Shown: one piece after another, positions 24,168-31,521 of the stretch | How the letters are laid out: every line of letters begins with the position of its first letter | How positions within the stretch are numbered: position 1 is the first letter of the stretch | Position numbers and translations under genes: made by a program | Notes under the pieces: model-generated | Databases searched by the model: none | What the model was told of the DNA's origin: nothing | Seen by the model: the letters and a program-made list of their open reading frames with translations, nothing else | DNA from: an uncultured Granulicatella sp. | GTDB lineage: Bacteria; Bacillota; Bacilli; Lactobacillales; Aerococcaceae | DNA length: 31,521 nucleotides | Direction of reading: 5' to 3' | Assembly (NCBI RefSeq): GCF_938030755.1 | Contig: NZ_CALHIF010000020.1 | Location: 1 to 31,521 of the forward strand

Positions 24168-24175
24168 ATTATACG
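24147..24175 (+). promoter_or_regulatory. Possible pdhA promoter
   Basis: -35 TTCACA, 17-bp spacer, -10 TATACG, overlapping the divergent minus-strand -10. Copy 3 of TAGTACAGTTT would lie just after the start point. The match is moderate. Confidence 0.35.
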
Positions 24176-24188
24176 ATAGCAGAGGGAA

Positions 24189-24199
24189 TAGTACAGTTT
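24189..24199 (+). repeat. TAGTACAGTTT direct repeat, copy 3
   Basis: Same 11-mer as copies 1 and 2, located next to both candidate promoters. Confidence 0.6.
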
Positions 24200-24257
24200 T
24201 AACTACCTGTTTTGTCTGTGAAGCACAATTTTTTATAGAAAAGGGGAAAAAAGAAGT

Positions 24258-25364
24258 ATGGCAACGAAGAAAAAATTCAATCTCGATGCACTTTTCACAC
24301 CAAATAACACGAACTTTGAAATGGTTCAAGTGTTAGACGCAGAAGGAAAAGTTGTAAATCCTGACTTAGTACCAGATTTATCTGACGACGAATTAGTTGA
24401 ATTAATGACAGATATGGTATGGTCTCGTATTTTACACGAACGTTCAACTGCATTAAACCGTCAAGGACGTTTAGGTTTCTACGCTCCAACAGCTGGACAA
24501 GAAGCTTCACAATTAGCTTCAATTAAAGCTATTGAAAAAGAAGACGTTCTTTTACCTGGTTACCGTGATGTACCTCAATTAGTAAAACACGGTTTGCCAT
24601 TATCACAAGCATTTTTATGGTCTCGTGGACATGTTGCAGGTAACATGTACCCAGAATCATTAAAAGCTTTACCACCACAAATCATTATCGGTGCACAATA
24701 TGTTCAAGCAGCAGGTGTTGCGTTAGGTCTTAAAAAACGTGGTAAGAAAAATGTTGCAGTGACTTATACTGGTGATGGAGGATCTTCACAAGGGGACTTC
24801 TATGAAGGTATTAACTACGCTGGTGCATACCATGCACCTGCAGTATTCTTCATTCAAAACAATGGTTGGGCTATTTCAACTCCCCGTGAGTTACAAACAG
24901 CTGCTCCAACATTAGCTCAAAAAGCAGTTGCTGCTGGTATCCCTGGTATCCAAGTGGATGGTATGGACCCATTAGCAGTTTATGCTGTAACTAAAAAAGC
25001 TCGTGAATACGCAGTTGCTGGAAACGGTCCTGTGTTAATCGAAACAATCTGCTTCCGTTATGGTCCTCATACATTATCAGGTGACGACCCTACTCGTTAC
25101 CAACCAGAAGGAATTCAAGATGAATGGGCTAAGAAAGATCCATTAATTCGTTTCCGTAACTACCTAACAGCTAAAGGCTTATGGTCAGAAGAAAAAGAAA
25201 ACGAAGTAATCGAAGCAACTAAAGAAGAAATCAAAGAAGCAATTAAAGAGGCTGACAAACAACCTAAACAAAAAGTTTCATTCTTCTTAGAAACAATGTT
25301 TGAAGAACCAACAAACGTTATTAAAGAACAAATCGAACACTTTAAAGCAAAGGAGAATAAATAA
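24258..25364 (+). CDS. pdhA: Pyruvate dehydrogenase E1 component, alpha subunit
   Basis: 368-aa E1-alpha. With PdhB it forms the heterotetramer that decarboxylates pyruvate with thiamine diphosphate and reductively acetylates the E2 lipoyl group. The ThDP motif runs from GDGG (172-175) to NN (201-202). PGYRDVPQLVKHGLP and RYGPHTLSGDDPTRYQ (phosphorylation-loop region) are conserved. The ATG follows AAGGGG at a long 11-base spacing. Codon use is strongly biased toward a small set, as in highly expressed genes. It is the first gene of pdhABCD; PdhB follows after two bases. Confidence 0.96.
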   Translation: MATKKKFNLDALFTPNNTNFEMVQVLDAEGKVVNPDLVPDLSDDELVELMTDMVWSRILHERSTALNRQGRLGFYAPTAGQEASQLASIKAIEKEDVLLPGYRDVPQLVKHGLPLSQAFLWSRGHVAGNMYPESLKALPPQIIIGAQYVQAAGVALGLKKRGKKNVAVTYTGDGGSSQGDFYEGINYAGAYHAPAVFFIQNNGWAISTPRELQTAAPTLAQKAVAAGIPGIQVDGMDPLAVYAVTKKAREYAVAGNGPVLIETICFRYGPHTLSGDDPTRYQPEGIQDEWAKKDPLIRFRNYLTAKGLWSEEKENEVIEATKEEIKEAIKEADKQPKQKVSFFLETMFEEPTNVIKEQIEHFKAKENK

Positions 25365-25366
25365 TT

Positions 25367-26344
25367 ATGGCACAAATGACAATGATTCAAGCCATCACTG
25401 ATGCATTGGCTGTTGAATTAAAACGTGATGAAAATGTCCTAATTTTCGGGGAAGACGTTGGTAAAAACGGTGGGGTTTTCCGTGCAACCCAAGGGCTTCA
25501 AGATGAATTCGGTGAAGACCGCGTGTTCAACACTCCTTTAGCAGAATCTGGTATCGGTGGTTTAGCAATCGGTTTAGCTTTAGAAGGTTACCGTCCAGTT
25601 CCTGAAATCCAATTCTTCGGATTCGTATTCGAAGTAATGGATAGCGTGGTAGCTCAAGCAGCTCGTACACGTTACCGTATGGGTGGAACTCGTAACATGC
25701 CAATCGTATTCCGTTCACCATTTGGTGGTGGGGTACACACACCTGAATTGCACTCAGATAACTTAGAAGGTTTAGTAGCTCAATCTCCAGGTTTGAAAGT
25801 GGTTATCCCTTCAAACCCATACGATGCAAAAGGATTATTAATTTCAGCTATTCGTGACAACGATCCAGTTGTTTACTTAGAACACATGAAATTATACCGT
25901 TCATTCCGTGAAGAAGTTCCAGAAGGAGAATACACAGTTCCTCTAGGAGTAGCTTCAGTAACACGTGAAGGTAAAGACATATCTGTAATTACTTACGGTG
26001 CAATGGTTCGTGAAGCTGTTAAAGCTGCTGAAAACTTAGAAAAAGAAGGAATCTCAGTAGAAGTTATCGACTTACGTACTGTTTCTCCATTAGACTTAGA
26101 CACAATCTTAGCATCAGTTGAAAAAACTGGTCGCGTAGTTGTTGTTCAAGAAGCACAACGTCAAGCTGGTATCGGCGCAATGGTAATGTCTGAAATTTCT
26201 GAACGCGCAATCTTAAGTTTAGAAGCTCCAATCGGACGTGTTGCAGCTCCAGACACAATCTTCCCATTTGGTCAAGCAGAAAACGACTGGTTACCAAATG
26301 CTAGCGACATTGAAGCTAAAGTTCGCGAAACAGTGAACTTCTAA
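25367..26344 (+). CDS. pdhB: Pyruvate dehydrogenase E1 component, beta subunit
   Basis: 325-aa transketolase-like E1-beta. It completes the ThDP site; the glutamate of LIFGEDVGKNGGVF and the segment NTPLAESGIGGLAIGLALEG are typical, and the C-terminal transketolase domain begins near residue 200 (SVITYGAMV). The SD AAAGGAG lies inside the end of pdhA, so the two subunits are translated together. A hairpin follows before pdhC. Highly biased codons, like pdhA. Confidence 0.96.
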   Translation: MAQMTMIQAITDALAVELKRDENVLIFGEDVGKNGGVFRATQGLQDEFGEDRVFNTPLAESGIGGLAIGLALEGYRPVPEIQFFGFVFEVMDSVVAQAARTRYRMGGTRNMPIVFRSPFGGGVHTPELHSDNLEGLVAQSPGLKVVIPSNPYDAKGLLISAIRDNDPVVYLEHMKLYRSFREEVPEGEYTVPLGVASVTREGKDISVITYGAMVREAVKAAENLEKEGISVEVIDLRTVSPLDLDTILASVEKTGRVVVVQEAQRQAGIGAMVMSEISERAILSLEAPIGRVAAPDTIFPFGQAENDWLPNASDIEAKVRETVNF

Positions 26345-26359
26345 TTCAACAATTCTCAT

Positions 26360-26400
26360 TCTAAAGAGCCTCTCGCATGAGTGTGCTCTTTAGAGTTTTA
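26360..26400 (+). terminator. Hairpin between pdhB and pdhC (partial terminator or processing site)
   Basis: TCTAAAGAGC / GCTCTTTAGA, 10 bp, 15-base loop, then GTTTTATT. It splits the operon into E1 and E2-E3 parts and could lower or stabilise one of them. Confidence 0.6.
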
Positions 26401-26426
26401 TTAAAATTAAGAAGGGATGTACAAGC

Positions 26427-27713
26427 ATGGCTTTCCAATTTAAAATGCCTGATATCGGTGAAGGTATCGCAGAAGGCGAAATCGTAAAAATCGACATTAA
26501 AGTCGGAGATACAATTCAAGAAGATGATATTTTATTCGAAGTACAAAACGACAAATCTGTAGAATCTATTCCTTCTCCAGTATCTGGAACTGTTACAGCA
26601 GTTTTAGTATCTGAAGGAACAGTAGCTCACGTTGGTGATGTAATCGTTGAAATCGCAACAGAAGGCGGTTCTCACGCACCTGCAGCAGCAGCTCCAGCGG
26701 CACCTGCAGCACCTGCAGTAGCTCCAGCGGCACCTGCAGCTCCAACTGGAGTTCCAGCAGCAAGCAACCCTGGTAAATTAGTATTAGCAATGCCTTCAGT
26801 TCGTCAATATGCACGTGAAAAAGGTGTTGATATTACAGCAGTAGTTCCAACTGGTAAAGGTGGACGCGTAACTCGTGAAGACATCGATAACTTCGGTGGC
26901 GCACCAGTAGCAGCCCCTGCAGCAGCTCCAGCTCCAGTAGCAGCACCAGCTCAAGCATCTGCACCAGCAGCGGCTCCAGCTCCAGCTAAACCATTCGTTG
27001 GATCAGCAGAACGTGAAGAACGCGTTAAATTAACTCCAATGCGTAAAGCAATTTCTAAAGCAATGGTTAACAGCAAACATACTGCACCACACGTTACATT
27101 ACATGACCAAGTTGAAGTTTCTAAACTTTGGGATCACCGTAAGAAATTCAAAGATGTTGCAGCTGCACAAGGTACTAAATTAACATTCTTACCTTACGTT
27201 GTTAAAGCTTTAGCAGTAGCAATGAAGAAATTCCCAGTATTGAATGCTTCTATTGACGATGCATCTCAAGAAATTGTATACAAAAACTACATCAACATCG
27301 GTATCGCTACAGATACAGATTTAGGTTTATTCGTTCCAAATATCAAAGATGCGAATGCTAAGAGCATGTTCGCTATCGCAGATGAAATTAACGCATTAGC
27401 TGCAAAAGCTCATGAAGGTAAATTAACTGCAGGCGATATGGGACAAGGAACAATTACAATTTCTAACATCGGTTCAGTAGGTGGCGGTTGGTTCACTCCA
27501 GTTATCAACTACCCTGAAGTTGCGATTTTAGGTGTTGGTACAATCGTTCGCGAACCAGTTATTAACGAAAACGATGAAATCGTAATCGGACGTAACATGA
27601 AATTATCATTAAGCTTTGACCACCGTATCGTGGATGGAGCAACTGCTCAAAAAGCTATGAACGAATTGAAACGTCTATTGAATGATCCAGAATTATTATT
27701 AATGGAAGCTTAA
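26427..27713 (+). CDS. pdhC: Dihydrolipoamide acetyltransferase (E2)
   Basis: 428-aa core subunit of the pyruvate dehydrogenase complex. There is one lipoyl domain (residues 1-80, lipoylated K43 in VQNDKSVES), an Ala/Pro swinging arm, a peripheral-subunit binding domain (about 117-152, AMPSVRQYAREKGVDI), a second Ala/Pro linker (about 155-190) and the catalytic domain ending in DHRIVDG (H399, D403). The conserved residue after the lipoyl lysine is serine instead of the common alanine. The ATG has AAGGGATG upstream. A single lipoyl domain is normal for Gram-positive E2. Confidence 0.96.
   Translation: MAFQFKMPDIGEGIAEGEIVKIDIKVGDTIQEDDILFEVQNDKSVESIPSPVSGTVTAVLVSEGTVAHVGDVIVEIATEGGSHAPAAAAPAAPAAPAVAPAAPAAPTGVPAASNPGKLVLAMPSVRQYAREKGVDITAVVPTGKGGRVTREDIDNFGGAPVAAPAAAPAPVAAPAQASAPAAAPAPAKPFVGSAEREERVKLTPMRKAISKAMVNSKHTAPHVTLHDQVEVSKLWDHRKKFKDVAAAQGTKLTFLPYVVKALAVAMKKFPVLNASIDDASQEIVYKNYINIGIATDTDLGLFVPNIKDANAKSMFAIADEINALAAKAHEGKLTAGDMGQGTITISNIGSVGGGWFTPVINYPEVAILGVGTIVREPVINENDEIVIGRNMKLSLSFDHRIVDGATAQKAMNELKRLLNDPELLLMEA
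26691..26740 (+). repeat. Tandem repeat in the pdhC Ala/Pro linker
   Basis: The 20-mer GCTCCAGCGGCACCTGCAGC occurs at 26691-26710 and 26721-26740, encoding APAAPA units. Linker length can vary by slippage here. Confidence 0.8.
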
Positions 27714-27727
27714 TTCATTAAACTGAT

Positions 27728-27763
27728 AGGAACGGCGTAGACACGTGTTTACGTCGGTTCCTT
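27728..27763 (+). other. Long hairpin between pdhC and pdhD
   Basis: AGGAAC pairs with GTTCCT and GCGTAGACAC with GTGTTTACGT (with wobble pairs), leaving a tight loop around CACGTG. Only TTATTT follows, so it is a poor terminator and more likely an RNA-stability or processing element. Confidence 0.6.
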
Positions 27764-27791
27764 ATTTGAAAACTTTTAAGAGGTGAAAAAA

Positions 27792-29198
27792 ATGGTAGTA
27801 GGCGATTTCGCTATTGAACTAGATACAGTCGTAATCGGTGCCGGCCCTGGTGGATATGTTGCAGCTATTCGTGCAGCTCAAGAAGGTCAAAAAGTTGCGA
27901 TTATCGAGAAAGAATATTTTGGTGGTGTCTGCTTAAACGTTGGATGTATTCCATCTAAAGCGTTAATTTCAGCTGGACATCATTACCAAGAAGCACAACA
28001 CTCAGAAGTATTTGGTGTGACTGCTAAAGAAGTTGTTTTAGACTTCGCTAAAACTCAAGAATGGAAAGATAACCAAGTTGTTAAGAAATTAACTGCTGGT
28101 GTTGAGTACTTATTAAAGAAAAACAAAGTTGAAATTATTAAAGGGGAAGCGTTCTTAGTGGATGAGCACACTTTACGTGTTGTTACTGAAGACAGCGCTC
28201 AAACTTATTCTTTCAACCATGCTATCGTAGCTACAGGTAGCCGTCCAATCGAAATCAAAGGTTTCAAATTTGGCGGACGCGTTATCGATTCAACTGGTGG
28301 TTTAGGTCTTAAAGAAGTTCCTAAAAAATTAGTTGTTATCGGTGGTGGGGTTATCGGTTCAGAACTAGGGTCAGCATACGCTAACTTAGGTTCAGAAGTG
28401 ACAATCCTTGAAGGTGCCCCAAGCATCCTTTCAATGTTTGATAAAGACATGGTTAAACTTGTTGAAGATAACATGGCTAAAAAAGGTGTTACTATCGTAA
28501 CTAACGCAATGGCTAAAGAAGCTGTTGACAATGGTGACAGCGTAACTGTTAAGTACACAGTAGACGGCAAAGAAGAAGCTGTTGAAGCTGACTACGTAAT
28601 GGTTGCTGTAGGTCGCCGCCCTAACACAGACGAAATTGGTTTAGATGTTGCTGGTGTTGAAATGACTGACCGTGGTTTAGTTAAAGTTGACAACCAAGGA
28701 CGTACAAACGTTAAATCAATCTTCGCAATCGGTGATATCGTTCCTGGACCAGCTCTTGCTCACAAAGCAAGCTACGAAGGAAAAGTTGCTGCAGAAGCAA
28801 TCTCAGGTAAACCAGTGGCTGTTGACTACCGTGCAATGCCATCTGTTGCTTTCACTGATCCAGAACTTGCTTCAGTTGGTTACACTCAACAACAAGCTAA
28901 AGATGCTGGTTTACAAGTAAAAGCTTCTAAATTCCCATTAGCAGGAAATGGTCGTGCATTATCATTGAACGCTACTGAAGGTTTCGTTCGTTTAATCACT
29001 ACTAAAGAAGATAATGTAATCGTTGGTGCACAAGTTGCCGGCGTGAACGCTTCAGATATTATTGCTGAATTAGGTTTAGCAGTTGAAGCTGGAATGAATG
29101 CGGAAGATATCGCATTAACAATCCACTCACATCCATCATTATCAGAAGTAGTTATGGATACTGCTGAATTAGCATTAGGTATGCCAATTCACGTATAA
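27792..29198 (+). CDS. pdhD: Dihydrolipoamide dehydrogenase (E3)
   Basis: 468-aa FAD enzyme re-oxidising the E2 dihydrolipoamide and producing NADH. FAD-binding GAGPGG (16-21), redox-active disulfide C47/C52 in GGVCLNVGCIPSK, NAD-binding GGGVIGSELG, and the catalytic pair H447/E452 in HSHPSLSEV. The start was set at the ATG at 27792, after GAGGTGAAAAAA; a GTG nine bases earlier overlaps the SD itself. It is the last gene of pdhABCD; a strong terminator follows. Confidence 0.96.
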   Translation: MVVGDFAIELDTVVIGAGPGGYVAAIRAAQEGQKVAIIEKEYFGGVCLNVGCIPSKALISAGHHYQEAQHSEVFGVTAKEVVLDFAKTQEWKDNQVVKKLTAGVEYLLKKNKVEIIKGEAFLVDEHTLRVVTEDSAQTYSFNHAIVATGSRPIEIKGFKFGGRVIDSTGGLGLKEVPKKLVVIGGGVIGSELGSAYANLGSEVTILEGAPSILSMFDKDMVKLVEDNMAKKGVTIVTNAMAKEAVDNGDSVTVKYTVDGKEEAVEADYVMVAVGRRPNTDEIGLDVAGVEMTDRGLVKVDNQGRTNVKSIFAIGDIVPGPALAHKASYEGKVAAEAISGKPVAVDYRAMPSVAFTDPELASVGYTQQQAKDAGLQVKASKFPLAGNGRALSLNATEGFVRLITTKEDNVIVGAQVAGVNASDIIAELGLAVEAGMNAEDIALTIHSHPSLSEVVMDTAELALGMPIHV

Positions 29199-29216
29199 TT
29201 CTAAAGAATACGACAG

Positions 29217-29244
29217 AGGACTCGAGTTTTCGAGTCCTTTTTTT
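29217..29244 (+). terminator. Terminator of the pdh operon
   Basis: AGGACTCGA-GTTT-TCGAGTCCT followed by TTTTTT. Confidence 0.93.
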
Positions 29245-29310
29245 GTTTCGCTAAATACGAACGATTAATGCGAACAACTTTGAAATATCTATGTCTTTCT
29301 TCGGAATAGC

Positions 29311-29340
29311 TTGATTGGAGTAGGGGTTATCGCGTATAAT
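29311..29340 (+). promoter_or_regulatory. Promoter of the pseudouridine catabolic gene
   Basis: -35 TTGATT, 18-bp spacer, perfect -10 TATAAT. The leader of about 75 bases includes a TGAAG/CTTCA hairpin and TTTTTG, but I see no known riboswitch. Confidence 0.7.
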
Positions 29341-29421
29341 GAAGCGTATAAGACCGAATGAAGGAAAGGCTTCATCAACCTCCATTCATCGAACCTTTTT
29401 GTATACGAAGGGGGATGTTTC

Positions 29422-31290
29422 ATGTCAGAAGAGAAGAATTTTAAAGATTCCTATGTACTTTGTATCGGCGGAATGAACGTGGATAAGAAAGTCCAATTGC
29501 TCGAAAATCTCGTGCTTGAGACGAGTAATCCAGTGGTCTCGTCGCTGAGTGCCGGTGGTGTTTCAAGAAACATTGCCGAAAATCTTGGTCGTCTGGGGCT
29601 GCCCGTTAAGATGTTATCGGTAGCAGGCGATGACGAAAGTTTTACTTGGCTTGAAAAGGAGACTGAAGGCATTATCGATTTTTCACTTGTAGACCGATTA
29701 AAAGGAAAAACAACTTCGAATTATACAGCGATTTTGGACCTTCAAGGAGATATGTGTCTGGCTTTATCTGATATGTCTATCTGTGAGGAAATGACGCCTG
29801 AGTGGCTTTCTTCGCATGAAAAAGCGGTGAAAGATGCAGCGTTAGTCATTGCGGATTTAAATCTTCCACAAGAAACATTAGAAGCGCTAATACAGCTAAC
29901 GAGTCAAGAGAAGATTCCACTGGCCATTATTCCAGTGAGTGGACCGAAGATGAAACGAATCCCTGACAATTTACAAGGAGTGACTTGGATTGTCGTCAAT
30001 GCGGATGAGTCCAAAACGAGGTACGGAGAACATACGCTAGCTGAATTAGCTGCTTTATGGCAAAAAGACGGCGTAGAAAATATTGTGATTACTAAAGGAA
30101 CGAAATGTGGTGTCTTTGCAGATGCTACAGGAGTCGTAAAGACTTTTACGCCAATAAAAGCAGAGCATGTCTGTGATGTGACAGGAGCAGGAGATTCCTT
30201 TTCTTCTGGAGTGCTCTATGGAGCTCTTATGGGGGCAAGCTTGGAAGAGTCGATTGGGTATGGATTAACAAATTCGTACTATACAGTTCAAGCTATTGAA
30301 ACCGTTCGAAAAGACTTAAACGCTAAGTCATTTGAAAAAGAATATCAACAATTAATTAAAGGAAAGAGGTTTATCATGAATCCATTATTATCAATCAGCA
30401 AGGAAGTACAACACGCATTAGACAACAACCTACCAGTCGTAGCGTTAGAATCAACGATCATTTCACACGGAATGCCATATCCACAAAACGTTGAAATGGC
30501 TAAAACGGTAGAACAGATTATCCGCGATAATGGGGCTGTTCCAGCAACAATCGCTATCATGGATGGAAAATACAAAATTGGTTTAGAGGAAGCTGACCTA
30601 GAACGTTTAGCTAAAGAGAAACCAGTCGCAAAAGTATCTCGCCGTGACTTAGCTGAAACATTTGCAAAAGGTGTGCTCGGAGCAACTACTGTAGCAACAA
30701 CTATGATTGGTGCGCACTTAGCAGGTATCAAAGTATTCGTAACAGGCGGTATCGGTGGGGTTCACCGTGGCGTTGAAGAAACAATGGATATCTCAGCAGA
30801 CTTAGATGAATTAGGACAAACTCCAGTCACAGTTGTCTGCGCTGGTGCAAAAGCGATTCTTGATTTACCACGTACTCTTGAATATTTAGAAACAAAAGGG
30901 GTTCCAGTTGTAGGTTATCAAACAGACTACTTACCAGCATTCTACACACGTACTTCTGAGTACAAATTAAACAGCCGTGTAGACTCAGCAAAAGAAGTAG
31001 CGGAAATGATTCGTTACTCTGAATTACTTGGTCTTAAAGGTGGTATCTTAGTTACAAACCCAATTCCAGCTGAACACGAAATTCCACATGAAAAAATTGA
31101 TGCGATTATCGATCAAGCGGTTCGTGAAGCAGACGAAAAAGGTGTTCACGGTAAAGATAGCACACCATTCTTATTAGCAAAAATCGTTGAGTTAACAGGC
31201 GGAGAAAGCTTGAAGACGAACATCCAGCTTGTTTACAATAACGCGAAACTTGGTGCGCAAATTGCAAAAGAATACCAAGAAGGAAAATAA
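29422..31290 (+). CDS. Fused pseudouridine kinase - pseudouridine-5'-phosphate glycosidase
   Basis: 622-aa two-domain protein. Residues 1-318 are a PfkB/ribokinase-type kinase: CIGGMNVD, SAGGVSRNIAENLGRLG and the anion-hole/catalytic motif DVTGAGDSFSSG. Residues 319-622 are a complete PsuG (304 aa, beginning MNPLLSISKEV), with ALESTIISHGMPYP, FVTGGIGGVHRG and VCAGAKAILDLPRTLEYLE. The kinase should make pseudouridine-5'-phosphate and PsuG splits it into uracil and ribose-5-phosphate, so both steps of pseudouridine salvage sit in one chain. At the junction GGAAAGAGG-TTTATC-ATG (30361-30378) is a good internal ribosome binding site and start, so free PsuG may also be made. Codon use is more optimised in the PsuG half. 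The kinase substrate is inferred from the partner. Confidence 0.9.
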   Translation: MSEEKNFKDSYVLCIGGMNVDKKVQLLENLVLETSNPVVSSLSAGGVSRNIAENLGRLGLPVKMLSVAGDDESFTWLEKETEGIIDFSLVDRLKGKTTSNYTAILDLQGDMCLALSDMSICEEMTPEWLSSHEKAVKDAALVIADLNLPQETLEALIQLTSQEKIPLAIIPVSGPKMKRIPDNLQGVTWIVVNADESKTRYGEHTLAELAALWQKDGVENIVITKGTKCGVFADATGVVKTFTPIKAEHVCDVTGAGDSFSSGVLYGALMGASLEESIGYGLTNSYYTVQAIETVRKDLNAKSFEKEYQQLIKGKRFIMNPLLSISKEVQHALDNNLPVVALESTIISHGMPYPQNVEMAKTVEQIIRDNGAVPATIAIMDGKYKIGLEEADLERLAKEKPVAKVSRRDLAETFAKGVLGATTVATTMIGAHLAGIKVFVTGGIGGVHRGVEETMDISADLDELGQTPVTVVCAGAKAILDLPRTLEYLETKGVPVVGYQTDYLPAFYTRTSEYKLNSRVDSAKEVAEMIRYSELLGLKGGILVTNPIPAEHEIPHEKIDAIIDQAVREADEKGVHGKDSTPFLLAKIVELTGGESLKTNIQLVYNNAKLGAQIAKEYQEGK

Positions 31291-31439
31291 TTCAGTACTT
31301 AAAAGTACTCTTATGGATTACTCTGTATCCTTACGGATATCTTCATATTAGCGATAACGGGGCAGCGGTTCGAGCCCGAGGTCTCTCACCTTTAAAGTCT
31401 CAAAGAGGGCGTATGGATTCAAAATCCTACGCCCTCTTA
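31291..31439 (+). other. Hairpin-rich gene-free region before copy B
   Basis: It contains AGTACTT-AA-AAGTACT (31294-31309), TATCC-TTAC-GGATA (about 31331-31345), a segment around 31365-31390 resembling a tRNA T-arm without a partner, and a strong hairpin AAGAGGGCGTA / TACGCCCTCTT with inner GGATT/AATCC (31402-31438). I see no protein gene. No standard terminator follows the fusion gene. Confidence 0.5.
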
Positions 31440-31519
31440 GCGCAGTGGTTGAATGGAATGAGTTTCGCTGTAAACAGCTATCTCATTCCTATTCAACTTT
31501 GTGGGGGAAAGAAAACGAA
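31440..31519 (+). repeat. Covarying 80-nt hairpin element, copy B
   Basis: GCGCAG-TG, stem GTTGAAT + GGAATGAG, loop beginning TTTC with inner GCTG-TAAA-CAGC, then CTCATTCC, bulged T (31490), ATTCAAC, tail TTTGTGGGGGAAAGA-AA-ACGAA. Outer pairing CGCA (31441-31444) with TGTG (31500-31503) includes a G-U pair on the plus strand (A-C on the other), which favours a plus-strand RNA. Same length and fold as copy A. Confidence 0.75.
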
Positions 31520-31521
31520 AT

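Larger units (their letters stand above)
23949..24257. other. 309-base AT-rich regulatory region upstream of pdhA
   Basis: There is no plausible protein gene. The region holds three copies of TAGTACAGTTT, a long two-tier inverted repeat best read as a minus-strand terminator, and overlapping promoter-like sequences on both strands. Confidence 0.7.

Noticed and set aside
31448..31497. Integron attC site (GTTGAAT...ATTCAAC fits GTTRRRY/RYYYAAC)
   Set aside because: The half-sites are in the wrong order for attC, copy A (GTTTATT) does not fit RRR, and there is no integrase or cassette nearby.
31365..31500. tRNA gene (GGTTCGAGCCC, TTAGCGCAGTGG and CTGTAAA resemble tRNA arms)
   Set aside because: No acceptor, D and anticodon stems pair in a cloverleaf; the bases instead form the long hairpins described.
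1..31521. CRISPR array, insertion sequence or prophage
   Set aside because: No regularly spaced repeats, transposase, integrase or phage structural gene is present.

Overview
The window is a 31.5 kb piece of a low-GC Gram-positive chromosome. Its SD-rich start sites, strong sigma-A promoters, U-tailed terminators and gene order resemble Bacillota, and it looks like a member of Lactobacillales, perhaps a Carnobacteriaceae/Granulicatella-type coccus. The genus is an inference. I found no phage, insertion sequence, rRNA, CRISPR array or convincing tRNA. Most of it is housekeeping genes; the unusual material lies in the intergenic regions.

Layout. 1-1339 (minus): an incomplete zinc-ribbon membrane protein, a promoter/terminator-bounded structured small RNA that I cannot name, and a glyoxalase I. 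1511-7003 (plus): aspartokinase, the potassium channel pair KtrB/KtrA, and oligoendopeptidase F. 7149-12439: the conserved yjbH-yjbK / relQ-nadK-rluD cluster (divergent), extended by the magnesium channel MgtE. 12490-14538: a YitU-like HAD phosphatase divergent from a YitV-like esterase and a YitW/MIP18 protein. 14817-16597: a small unknown protein and a MATE exporter. 16672-22371: a five-gene operon for one-carbon/thymidylate metabolism and uracil repair (fhs, an ABC-F ATPase, thyA, dfrA, ung). 22502-23948: a frameshifted remnant of a small cell-wall-anchored protein, then DNA polymerase IV with a LexA-box-like operator. 24258-29198: the pyruvate dehydrogenase operon pdhABCD with structured intergenic spacers. 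29422-31290: a pseudouridine kinase and pseudouridine-5'-phosphate glycosidase fused in one reading frame.

The most interesting observation is a pair of 80-nt intergenic elements (14688-14767 and 31440-31519). They share nearly identical flanks, identical length and identical predicted fold, but 11 of 19 stem base pairs are replaced by compensatory double changes. That pattern indicates a conserved nucleic-acid structure rather than a simple duplication, and I cannot match it to a family I know. Other points to check are the unnamed small RNA at 757-918, a probable minus-strand sRNA divergent from pdhA, a three-copy TAGTACAGTTT repeat around the pdhA promoter, and the kinase-glycosidase fusion with a retained internal ribosome binding site.
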